This document shows positions 37,214 to 45,392 of a stretch of DNA of 64,000 nt, one piece after another. Source of the DNA: Hymenobacter glacialis (GTDB lineage Bacteria; Bacteroidota; Bacteroidia; Cytophagales; Hymenobacteraceae). How positions within the stretch are numbered: the stretch's first letter is position 1; the number at the start of each line of letters is the position of its first letter. The notes beneath the pieces are model-generated. The model saw only the letters and a program-made list of their open reading frames with translations. It was not told where the DNA came from and searched no databases. The stretch is taken from assembly GCF_001816165.1 (NCBI RefSeq), contig NZ_MDZC01000057.1, forward strand, positions 124,001 to 188,000, read 5' to 3'. The translations under genes and the position numbers were made by a program.

Positions 37214-37256
37214 ATCAACACAACGGCCGTTTATCAGCACAACCTTCCCCTCGATT

Positions 37257-38375
<1,119 letters not shown>

Positions 38376-38449
38376 TTATCAACCCATTTCTTGGGCTTGG
38401 GGTTATGGCAGCACGGCGAACTGAAAGACAGCAATTACAGCCCGCAAAA

Positions 38450-38479
38450 TTTGCATTTCCCGAACTCCTGCCTACCTTG
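38450..38479 (+). promoter_or_regulatory. Promoter of the aromatic amino-acid operon leader
   Basis: TTTG at 38450-38453, a 19-bp spacer and TACCTTG at 38473-38479 follow the Bacteroidota pattern TTTG-N19-TAnnTTTG, with one T short in the -7 box. The predicted start of transcription, near 38486, is about 15 nt before the first leader peptide. Confidence 0.65.
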
Positions 38480-38501
38480 CCAACGCATTCATCCACTACA
38501 G

Positions 38502-38555
38502 ATGCTCCAGACGCGCTACTTCTTCGGCTATTATACTTTCTACGCCACCGCGTAG
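38502..38555 (+). CDS. Phe/Tyr leader peptide 1
   Basis: A 17-residue open frame reading MLQTRYFFGYYTFYATA, with four Tyr and three Phe in nine consecutive positions. It lies just after the promoter and ahead of an intrinsic terminator. Its stop codon overlaps GAACGAGC (38555-38562), which can pair with GCTCGTTC (38600-38607) in the terminator loop. A ribosome stalled on the Phe/Tyr codons would leave this pairing free to form and block termination. A ribosome reaching the stop codon would cover it and allow termination. This is inferred from sequence only. Confidence 0.75.
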   Translation: MLQTRYFFGYYTFYATA

Positions 38556-38593
38556 AACGAGCCGCCGTTTGTAGTTAATCCTCAGACAATTCC

Positions 38594-38626
38594 AGCGCCG
38601 CTCGTTCATCGGGAAGGCGCTTTTTT
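38594..38626 (+). terminator. Attenuator terminator 1
   Basis: AGCGCC (38594-38599) pairs with GGCGCT (38616-38621), followed by six T. The loop holds GCTCGTTC, the complement of the leader-1 stop region, so terminator and antiterminator exclude each other. Confidence 0.7.
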
Positions 38627-38642
38627 AATGCCCGTTCATTAC

Positions 38643-38726
38643 ATGGTATCCACGCAGAAGTTCTTCTTTGGTTACGGTTATTACTCCTTCTGTCTGAAGA
38701 AGCCGGCCCGCTGTTGCCAGTGTTAA
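38643..38726 (+). CDS. Phe/Tyr leader peptide 2
   Basis: A 27-residue open frame starting MVSTQKFFFGYGYYSFCLKK and ending in CCQC. Four Phe and three Tyr fall in residues 7-16. The core FFFGYGYYSF is clearly related to YFFGYYTFY of leader 1, so the two peptides look like products of a tandem duplication. After the Phe/Tyr codons, GGCCC (38705-38709) can pair with GGGCC (38754-38758), the 5' half of terminator 2, helped by TGTTG and CAACA. This gives the same stalling logic as in leader 1. Confidence 0.75.
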   Translation: MVSTQKFFFGYGYYSFCLKKPARCCQC

Positions 38727-38752
38727 CCACCACACTCGCTGCCAACAACACC

Positions 38753-38781
38753 AGGGCCCCGCACAACGGAGGCCCTTTTTT
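38753..38781 (+). terminator. Attenuator terminator 2
   Basis: AGGGCC (38753-38758) pairs with GGCCCT (38771-38776) and is followed by six T, ending 23 bp before the pheA ATG. Its 5' arm can instead pair with GGCCC inside leader 2. Confidence 0.75.
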
Positions 38782-38804
38782 ATTGCCCAATCTCATTCAG
38801 CACC

Positions 38805-39683
38805 ATGCCCACACACGTCTCCATTCAGGGTTTTCAGGGAAGCTTCCACGAAGTGGCCGCCCGCCAGTATTTCGGGGCCGGGCCGGCGCTGCTGCCCTGC
38901 GCCACCTTCGCCGCCGTGGTGGCCCACGTGGTGCAGGGCACCGCTGGAGCCGGCCTGATGGCCATGGAGAATTCGCTGGCTGGCAGCATTCTGCCCAACT
39001 ACCTGCTGCTGGAGCGCCACGCCGTGCGGGTAACGGGCGAGGTGTACCTGCCCATCCACCAGCACCTGCTGGCGTTGCCCGGCACCACGCTGGCCGACGT
39101 GCGGGCGGTGCACTCGCACCCCATGGCCCTGCGCCAGTGCGGCGAGTTTCTGGACCAGCACCCGCACTGGAAGCTGGTGGAAACCGACGACACCGGCCAC
39201 AGCGCCCAATTGCTGGCCGAAACCCGCACGCCCGGCGTTGCCGTGGTGGCCGGCGCCCAGGCCGCCGAGCAGTTTGGCCTCCAAATCCTGGCGCCCGCCA
39301 TTCACGACGACCCGCACAACTACACCCGTTTCCTGGTGCTGGAACGTACCACCAACGTGCAGCCCGACCCACAGGCCAACAAAGCCTCCCTCTATTTCTA
39401 CACCAGTCATGCGCCCGGCAGCTTGGCGCAGGTGCTCACCCGCGTGGCCACGCACGGCCTCAACCTGAGCAAGCTGCAGTCGTGCCCGCGCCCCAGCCAA
39501 CCCTGGCACTACGGCTTTCATGCCGATGTTGAGTTTGAAACAACGACGCAGTTGGCTGCTTTACTGGCTGATTTAGCCGCCGTAACTGCGGAGTTGCGCG
39601 TGCTGGGCACCTACCGCCGCGGGCAGTGGCACACCGCGCCCACCGAAATTCCGGTAATCTCTACAGCAGCGCAATTGGCTTAA
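38805..39683 (+). CDS. pheA: Prephenate dehydratase
   Basis: A 292-residue monofunctional enzyme converting prephenate to phenylpyruvate. VSIQGFQGSFHEVAARQYFG and LMAMENSLAGSILPNYLLL are catalytic-domain blocks, and NYTRFLVLERT replaces the usual NxTRFxV motif near residue 180. An ACT domain follows (SLYFYTSHAPGSLAQVLTRV, HGLNLSKLQSCPR), where the usual ESRP is SCPR; the ACT domain should bind phenylalanine for feedback control. First gene of the operon; the next ATG follows its stop codon by 5 bp. Confidence 0.93.
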   Translation: MPTHVSIQGFQGSFHEVAARQYFGAGPALLPCATFAAVVAHVVQGTAGAGLMAMENSLAGSILPNYLLLERHAVRVTGEVYLPIHQHLLALPGTTLADVRAVHSHPMALRQCGEFLDQHPHWKLVETDDTGHSAQLLAETRTPGVAVVAGAQAAEQFGLQILAPAIHDDPHNYTRFLVLERTTNVQPDPQANKASLYFYTSHAPGSLAQVLTRVATHGLNLSKLQSCPRPSQPWHYGFHADVEFETTTQLAALLADLAAVTAELRVLGTYRRGQWHTAPTEIPVISTAAQLA

Positions 39684-39688
39684 AAATC

Positions 39689-40915
39689 ATGACGACTACT
39701 TCAGAAACCCCAATGCAAGTGCCCGTTGCCAGCCGCCTGGCTCACACCGGCGAATACTACTTCTCGCGCAAGCTGCGCGAGCTGGCGGCCCTCAACGCGG
39801 CCGGGGCCAACATCATCAACCTGGGCATCGGCAGTCCCGATTTGCCGCCGCACCCCAGCGTGACCGCCGCGCTCACGGCCACCGCCGCGCTACCCAACGC
39901 CCACGGCTACCAGGGCTACCAAGGCACCCCGGCCCTGCGCGGCGCCATGGCAGATTTCTACCAGCGCCACTACGACGTGGCCCTGGACCCGGCCAGCGAG
40001 ATTATGCCGCTGCTGGGCTCCAAGGAGGGCTTGATGCACGTGGCCATGACGTTTCTTGAAGCCGGCGACGCCGTGCTGATTCCCAATCCCGGCTACCCGA
40101 CGTACCGCGCCGTGGCCGAAATATGTGGGGCCGAAGTGCGCGAGTACGACCTCACGGCCGCCACCGGCTGGCTGCCAGATTTGGAGGCGCTGGCCCGCAC
40201 CGACCTCTCGCGGGTGAAACTGATGCTGGTGAACTACCCGCACATGCCCACCGGCACGGCCGCCGACCTGCCTTTCCTCACGCGCCTCGTGGCCTTTGCC
40301 CGCCAGCACGAAATCCTGCTTGTGCACGACAATCCGTACGGATTCATTCTCAACGAAACGCCGCCCATCAGCCTGCTGGCCGTGCCCGGCGCCCGCGAAG
40401 TAGCCCTGGAGCTGAACTCGCTGAGCAAATCGCACAACCTGGCCGGTTGGCGGGTGGGCATGCTGGTGGGCCGCGCCGACTTGCTGGCCGACGTACTCCG
40501 CTTCAAAAGCAACATGGATTCGGGCATGTTCCTAGGGGTGCAGCAGGCGGCGGTGGCGGCCCTGGCACTGGGGGCCGACTGGTTTTCGGAGCTGAATGCT
40601 ACCTACCGCGCCCGGCGCGAGCTGGTGGTGGAGCTGCTGCGCGCCCTGGGCTGCGCGCCTGCGCCGGGCCAGGTGGGCCTGTTCATCTGGGCCGCCGTGC
40701 CCGCCGAATTCGCCGATGGCTATGCCCTGAGCGATGCCGTGCTGGCCCAGGCCCGGGTGTTTCTCACACCGGGCGGCATCTTCGGCAGCAACGGCAATGG
40801 CTACATCCGCGTCAGCCTCTGCCAGCCCGAAACGGTGCTGCGCGAGGCGCTGGAGCGGCTAACAATCAGTAAGAACGGTCATGCTGAGCTTGCCGAAGCA
40901 TCTCTACCGCAGTAG
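39689..40915 (+). CDS. Class I aromatic-type aminotransferase with repeat-encoded tail
   Basis: A 408-residue PLP aminotransferase, probably making Phe and Tyr from their keto acids given its place in the operon. INLGIGSPDLPPHP, PNPGYPTYRAVAEICG, VHDNPYGFILNE and LNSLSKSHNLAGWRVGML (PLP Lys) are clear, and GYIRVSLCQPE contains the substrate Arg. The usual NYPNNPTG is NYPHMPTG. The last 13 residues (NGHAELAEASLPQ) are encoded by the left arm of palindromic repeat R5, so the original stop codon was probably lost to the repeat. Homologues resemble LL-diaminopimelate aminotransferase, an alternative role. Confidence 0.88.
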   Translation: MTTTSETPMQVPVASRLAHTGEYYFSRKLRELAALNAAGANIINLGIGSPDLPPHPSVTAALTATAALPNAHGYQGYQGTPALRGAMADFYQRHYDVALDPASEIMPLLGSKEGLMHVAMTFLEAGDAVLIPNPGYPTYRAVAEICGAEVREYDLTAATGWLPDLEALARTDLSRVKLMLVNYPHMPTGTAADLPFLTRLVAFARQHEILLVHDNPYGFILNETPPISLLAVPGAREVALELNSLSKSHNLAGWRVGMLVGRADLLADVLRFKSNMDSGMFLGVQQAAVAALALGADWFSELNATYRARRELVVELLRALGCAPAPGQVGLFIWAAVPAEFADGYALSDAVLAQARVFLTPGGIFGSNGNGYIRVSLCQPETVLREALERLTISKNGHAELAEASLPQ

Positions 40916-40977
40916 TAATTAATGCTGATTTAACGAAGCGGTAGAGATGCTTCGGCAAGCTCAGCATGACCGTTCTT
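40871..40977. repeat. Long palindromic repeat, copy R5 (overlaps the aminotransferase 3' end)
   Basis: AAGAACGGTCATGCTGAGCTTGCCGAAGCATCTCTACCGC (40871-40910, 40 bp, first half AAGAACGGTCATGCTGAGCT) pairs perfectly with 40938-40977 around a 27-nt loop. The left arm is translated as the C-terminal tail of the aminotransferase. It lies inside the operon, before tyrA. Confidence 0.9.
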
Positions 40978-41002
40978 TTGTCAAAAATTCTAATAAAATC
41001 AG

Positions 41003-41848
41003 ATGAACGTTACCATTATCGGTCTGGGCCTCATCGGCGGCTCGCTGGCGCTCAGCCTGCGCCACCACGGCCTGGCGCACCGCCTCGTGGGAGTAGAAGC
41101 CAGCGAACCACACGCCCGCCGGGCCTTGGAGCTGGGTCTGGTGGATGAAATAGAAGCCGACCTGGTCACCGCCGTGCACCGGGCCGATTTGATTGTGGTG
41201 GCCGTGCCCATGGACGCCATGGTAGCCGTGCTGCCGCCGGTACTCGACGCCACTACCGCGCACCAGGTGGTTATCGACGTGGGTTCTACCAAGCAGGCGC
41301 TGCTGGCAGCCGTGGCCGGCCATCCCAACCGAGGCCGCTTTGTGGCCGTACACCCCATGGCGGGCACCGAGCATTCCGGCCCCGAAGCTGCCATAAACGG
41401 CCTGTTTGAGGGCAAAACCGTGGTGCTGTGCGACACCGCCAACAGCGACCCCGACGCCGTGCGCGTGGTGGAGCAGCTGTTTCACGCGCTGCCCATGCGC
41501 CTGCTCTACCTCAACGGCGCCGACCACGACCTGCACACGGCCTACGTGTCGCACATCTCGCACATCACCTCCTTTGCCCTGGCCCTCACGGTGCTCGAAA
41601 AGGAGAAGGAAGAACAGCGCATCTTCGACCTGGCCAGCGGTGGTTTCGAGTCCACGGTGCGGCTGGCCAAGAGCTCACCGGCAACCTGGGTGCCCATTTT
41701 TCGTCAAAACCGGCTGAATGTGCTCGATGTGCTGGATGAGCATTTGCACCAGCTCCAGCAACTGCGCGAGCTGCTGGCACAGGAAAACTATCAGGCCCTC
41801 ACCGACAAAATTCAGCAAGCCAACCACATCCGCAAAATCCTGCCGTGA
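41003..41848 (+). CDS. tyrA: Prephenate dehydrogenase
   Basis: A 281-residue NAD(P)-dependent enzyme making 4-hydroxyphenylpyruvate. The N-terminal VTIIGLGLIGGSLALSLRHH is the Rossmann motif, and VVIDVGSTKQALL, FVAVHPMAGTEHSG (catalytic His region) and YVSHISHITSFALALTVLEK are family blocks. There is no C-terminal ACT domain, so feedback by Tyr would have to act elsewhere, for instance through the tandem leader. It is third in the operon, between two palindromic repeats. Confidence 0.94.
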   Translation: MNVTIIGLGLIGGSLALSLRHHGLAHRLVGVEASEPHARRALELGLVDEIEADLVTAVHRADLIVVAVPMDAMVAVLPPVLDATTAHQVVIDVGSTKQALLAAVAGHPNRGRFVAVHPMAGTEHSGPEAAINGLFEGKTVVLCDTANSDPDAVRVVEQLFHALPMRLLYLNGADHDLHTAYVSHISHITSFALALTVLEKEKEEQRIFDLASGGFESTVRLAKSSPATWVPIFRQNRLNVLDVLDEHLHQLQQLRELLAQENYQALTDKIQQANHIRKILP

Positions 41849-41873
41849 ATTGTAATGCAAACCATCAGAAAAC

Positions 41874-41979
41874 AACGTCATGCCGAGCGCAGCCGAGGCA
41901 TCTCGCGTGCCACCACCAATTTTTAACGATTGGATTACTACCGCACGCGAGATGCCTCGGCTGCGCTCGGCATGACGTT
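41874..41979. repeat. Long palindromic repeat, copy R6
   Basis: AACGTCATGCCGAGCGCAGCCGAGGCATCTCGCGTG (first 20: AACGTCATGCCGAGCGCAGC) pairs perfectly with the right arm ending in CATGACGTT, loop about 34 nt. It differs from other copies at several places (GCCGAG for GCTGAG), yet both arms changed together. It lies between tyrA and the DAHP synthase gene. Confidence 0.9.
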
Positions 41980-42002
41980 CTAAAACCTTAAAAATCAACC
42001 CC

Positions 42003-43082
42003 ATGATACCAACGATGAAATCCGCGCTGTTTAACCGGCAGCCCGACGACAAGCCCTTCCTGATTTCGGGCCCCTGCTCGGCCGAAACCGAAGAACAGGT
42101 GATTGACACCTGCCAGCGGCTGGCCGCCACCGGCAAGGTGCAGGCCCTGCGCGCCGGCATCTGGAAACCGCGCACCAAGCCCGGCATGTTTGAGGGCGTG
42201 GGCACCAAGGGCCTGCCGTGGCTGAAAAAAGCCAGCGAGCTCACCGGCCTGCCCATCGCCGTGGAAGTAGCCACCGCCAAGCACGTAGAAGACTGCCTGG
42301 CCTTCGGCGTCGATATTTTGTGGGTGGGCGCGCGCACCACCGGCAACCCGTTTTCGGTGCAGGAAATAGCCAATGCCCTGCGTGGTGTGGACGTGCCGGT
42401 ACTGGTAAAAAACCCCATTCACCCCGAGCTGGAGCTGTGGGTGGGCGCCGTGGAGCGCCTGCAAAAAGCCGGTTTGCAGCACGTGGGTCTCATTCATCGG
42501 GGCTTTTCGAGCTACGGCAACACCGATTTTCGCAACGCGCCGATGTGGCACCTGCCCATTGAGATGAAGCGCCGCATGCCCGAAATGCCGCTGCTCTGCG
42601 ACCCCAGCCACATTTGTGGCCGGCGCGACACGCTGGCCGCCGTGGCCCAGCAGGCCCTCAACCTGGGCTTCGATGGCAACATGATTGAAAGCCACATCGA
42701 CCCCGACAACGCCTGGAGCGACGCCAAGCAGCAAATCACCCCGGAGGTGCTGCGCGACCTGATTGAAGGCCTGGTGTGGCGCCACGAAACCACCAACGAG
42801 CGCGAGTTCCTGACGGCCCTGGCCAGCTTCCGCGAGCAAATCAATCAGCTCGATGCCGAAGTGATGCAGCTGCTGGGCCGCCGCATGGCCGTGGCCGAGA
42901 AAATCGGGCAGTACAAAAAAGAAAACGACATCACCATCCTGCAAACCGCCCGCTGGAACGAGGTGCTGGAGCGCGCCACCCGCCAGGGCTCGGCTGTGGG
43001 CCTCTCCACCGATTTTGTAGAGCAATACCTCGCTGCAGTGCACTTGGAGTCCATCAACCGCCAGAGCCGGATAATGGAGTAG
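42003..43082 (+). CDS. DAHP synthase-chorismate mutase fusion (bifunctional)
   Basis: A 359-residue two-domain enzyme. The first 260 residues are type I beta DAHP synthase (SGPCSAETEEQVIDTCQRL, AGIWKPRTKPGMFEGVG, GARTTGNPFSVQEIA, LLCDPSHICGRRDTL), joining PEP and erythrose-4-phosphate. The last 90 are an AroQ-type chorismate mutase (FREQINQLDAEVMQLLGRRM, AEKIGQYKKENDITILQTAR). In Bacteroidota the mutase domain also mediates feedback by prephenate or chorismate. It closes the operon and gives both the first pathway step and the branch to prephenate. ATG at 42015 is an alternative start. Confidence 0.94.
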   Translation: MIPTMKSALFNRQPDDKPFLISGPCSAETEEQVIDTCQRLAATGKVQALRAGIWKPRTKPGMFEGVGTKGLPWLKKASELTGLPIAVEVATAKHVEDCLAFGVDILWVGARTTGNPFSVQEIANALRGVDVPVLVKNPIHPELELWVGAVERLQKAGLQHVGLIHRGFSSYGNTDFRNAPMWHLPIEMKRRMPEMPLLCDPSHICGRRDTLAAVAQQALNLGFDGNMIESHIDPDNAWSDAKQQITPEVLRDLIEGLVWRHETTNEREFLTALASFREQINQLDAEVMQLLGRRMAVAEKIGQYKKENDITILQTARWNEVLERATRQGSAVGLSTDFVEQYLAAVHLESINRQSRIME

Positions 43083-43208
43083 CGCTGAGAAGCCGCGGCC
43101 GCTTAGGTAGCTGCATTTTTTTTGTGCTTAACCACTGTCGAGCAAGCCCTGTAGCAACGGCCTGGTTCTGAATTTTGTACCGGCAGTAATGGTTGAATGC
43201 CGTGCGTC

Positions 43209-43265
43209 GCAAATGCTACAAAAAAGCTATACGGTTCAGTATAGGCATTTTTTTGTAGCATTTGC
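43209..43265. repeat. 57-bp near-perfect hairpin upstream of hsp20
   Basis: GCAAATGCTACAAAAAA (43209-43225) pairs with TTTTTTGTAGCATTTGC (43249-43265), and inside it CTATAC...GTATAG forms a second stem. T-runs exist on both strands. It may terminate the aromatic operon, act as an operator for hsp20, or both. Confidence 0.75.
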
Positions 43266-43343
43266 TCTTCAGATTGAGTAAATTAGAGTGCCTGAAGGCC
43301 CAGACTCAGGAGCGTCTTTTTTCTCACCTAAAATTTTTGTGCC

Positions 43344-43910
43344 ATGGCCATTCAAAAGTATCAGGACTCTTTTGGCGACATGATGCCGCAGAGTTTTACG
43401 ACTATGCTCGACCGGTTCTTTCAGGATTCGATGGCAGGCCGGGGGCGGGTCAGCACGTTTTCGCCGCAGGTTGACGCCTACGAAACCGACAAGGGCTACG
43501 AAATAGAAGTTTCGTTGCCCGGCCTCAAGCAAGAGGATATCAAGGTGGATTTTCAGCAGGGCCGACTTACCATTTCCGGGGAGAGGCAGTTCAAAAACGA
43601 GCAAACGGACCGCCGCTACCACATTGTGGAAAGCTCCTATGGTTCGTTTCAGCGCTCGTTTCAGTTGCCCAATACCGTGGAGCCCCGTCACATTCAGGCC
43701 CAGTTTGAAGACGGAGTGCTGCGCGTGCTGGTGCCCAAAGACGAACAAAAAACCATGCGCCATCAGATTCAAATCCAGGGCCAACAAGGCACCCAGGCCA
43801 ACGGTCAGCCAGCCGGCCGCATGAACCAGCCAGCCAACGATGTGCCAGTGCAAAACAGTACCGATGAAAAGCAAGGCAATAGCGCCTTAGAAGGCGCACT
43901 CATTCATTAG
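43344..43910 (+). CDS. Hsp20/alpha-crystallin small heat-shock protein
   Basis: A 188-residue chaperone that holds unfolding proteins in the cytoplasm. The alpha-crystallin domain is complete: VDAYETDKGYEIEVSLPGLK, EDIKVDFQQGRLTISGER, ESSYGSFQRSFQLPNTVEP and FEDGVLRVLVPKDE (GVLxVxxPK signature). A Gln/Asn/Gly-rich tail of about 45 residues replaces the usual short IxI end. A strong hairpin lies 80 bp upstream and a terminator follows. Confidence 0.93.
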   Translation: MAIQKYQDSFGDMMPQSFTTMLDRFFQDSMAGRGRVSTFSPQVDAYETDKGYEIEVSLPGLKQEDIKVDFQQGRLTISGERQFKNEQTDRRYHIVESSYGSFQRSFQLPNTVEPRHIQAQFEDGVLRVLVPKDEQKTMRHQIQIQGQQGTQANGQPAGRMNQPANDVPVQNSTDEKQGNSALEGALIH

Positions 43911-43940
43911 TCTTGTGCTTGTTTTATACTGTTGGTATAT

Positions 43941-43976
43941 AAAAAGGCGCCTCGATTTGCACGAGGCGCCTTTTTT
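43941..43976. terminator. Bidirectional intrinsic terminator
   Basis: AAAAAGGCGCCTCG (43941-43954) pairs with CGAGGCGCCTTTTTT, with T-runs on both strands, between the convergent hsp20 and M13 peptidase relic. Confidence 0.88.
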
Positions 43977-44000
43977 GTGTGCTTGTGTGCGCTTGCTGGT

Positions 44001-45259
44001 CTACCAGATTACGGCTCGTTCCGCCACGGAGCGGGTCATTTTATCACCTTCTTTGCACCCAAACGCTTGCTGAAACTGCGGCATGTTCATGAGCGGGCCA
44101 ATGGTGCGGTACTGGCCGGGGGAGTGCGGGTCCGTCAGGATTTGCTGGCGCAATGCCTCGGGGCGAATGTTGGTGCGGCGCAGTTGGGCCCAGCTCAGGA
44201 AGTAGCGCTGCTCGGGCGTGAAGCCGTCGTATTTCGGGCGCGGCCCGTTGCCGTAGCGTTGCTGCAATTGCTTCTGCAGGGCGCCGTATACCACGGTGAG
44301 GCCCGCAAAATCGGCCAGGTTCTCGCCCATGGTCAGCTTGCCGTTCACGTGCACCGAGTCGAGGGGCGAGAAGGCGTCGTACTGCTGGCCCACTACGTTG
44401 GCGCGCTTCGTAAACTCGGCCGCGTCGGCGGGCGTCCACCAGTCGCGCAGGTTGCCCTCGGAGTCGTACTGCCGGCCTTGGTCGTCGAAGCCGTGGGTCA
44501 TCTCGTGGCCCATCACCCCGCCAATGGCGCCGTAGTTCATGGCGTCGTCGGCCTTGGGGTCGAAGAACGGCGGCTGCAGGTAGCCGGCCGGAAACACAAT
44601 TTCGTTTAGCGGCGGGTTGTAGTAAGCGTTGATGGTGGGCGGCGTCATGCCCCACTCGTTGCGGTCTATCGGCCCGCCAAATTTGGCGGTCTCGCGCTTA
44701 TTGTTCCACTGCCGCGCGGCCAGCACGTTTTTCAAGTAGCTCTCCCGGCTGATATTCAGGGCCGAATAGTCCTTATGGCGGCGCGCAGCGCGGCCTTGTC
44801 GCGCACGGCCGCCAGCCGGTCCAGCTCCGGTTTTAGCTGCCCGATGCCGGCCTTCTGTATGGCCATCGTGTCCATGGCGGCGGCGTAGAAATCGCCCACT
44901 TTCTGAGCGTTGCTGCCGGGCGCGGCCGTGCGGTTGGCCGCCGCGTCTTCCAGAATGCGGCGCAGCGTTTCCTGCGTGCGGTTGCCCAGCAGGTTGCGCG
45001 GCCCCCAGCTGCTGGCGTAATTCGGCACGGGGTTGTTCTTCAGCCAGTTGCCGCCCGAAAACTGAAAGAAGTCGTCGCAGGGGTTCACCGTGCGGTCCAG
45101 GTCGGCCATGTCGAGGCCCACGCCGGCGGGGTCGGCCGGGGCGGCCGCCACCGTTGTGGCGGGCGTGGTGGTGGCCACGGGAGTGGGCTTGGCGCCGGCG
45201 CAGCCGGCCAGGGCCAGCGCGCCAGCCGGCAGCCAGGGGTGCGAGTGCAGTTTGTTCAT
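44001..45259 (-). pseudogene. M13 (neprilysin/PepO-like) metallopeptidase, internal deletion
   Basis: The N-terminal 160 residues (lipoprotein signal ending LALAGC; DRTVNPCDDFFQFSGGNWLK) and the C-terminal 250 residues (NEIVFPAGYLQPPFFDPKAD, GHEMTHGFDDQGRQYD, GENLADFAG) are those of an M13 peptidase. Both zinc motifs, HExxH and the downstream Glu, are intact. They lie in different frames, joined near 44755, where AALRAAI meets KDYSALNISRES in the other frame. Full-length M13 enzymes have about 670 residues, so some 260 residues from the middle are missing. The gene is a relic. Confidence 0.85.
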
Positions 45260-45328
45260 CGGGATGGAAAGTCAGGTTTGCCAGCGCAAAGTAGAAAGAA
45301 GCCGGGGCCCGGAATGAATCGCGAGCAC

Positions 45329-45362
45329 AAAAAGCCGTTGCTTCAACAGCAGCGGCTTTTTT
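45329..45362. terminator. Bidirectional intrinsic terminator
   Basis: AAAAAGCCGTTGCT and AGCAGCGGCTTTTTT form a stem of about 13 bp with one mismatch and T-runs on both strands. It sits after the M56 gene and before the M13 relic on the minus strand. Confidence 0.8.
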
Positions 45363-45392
45363 GCAAAATCATAACCCGACAAAAGGCGGCGG

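Noticed and set aside
38714..39532. 272-codon frame overlapping pheA
   Set aside because: Arg/Gly/Ala/Pro-rich shadow of pheA in another frame. Only the short leader peptide upstream is credible.
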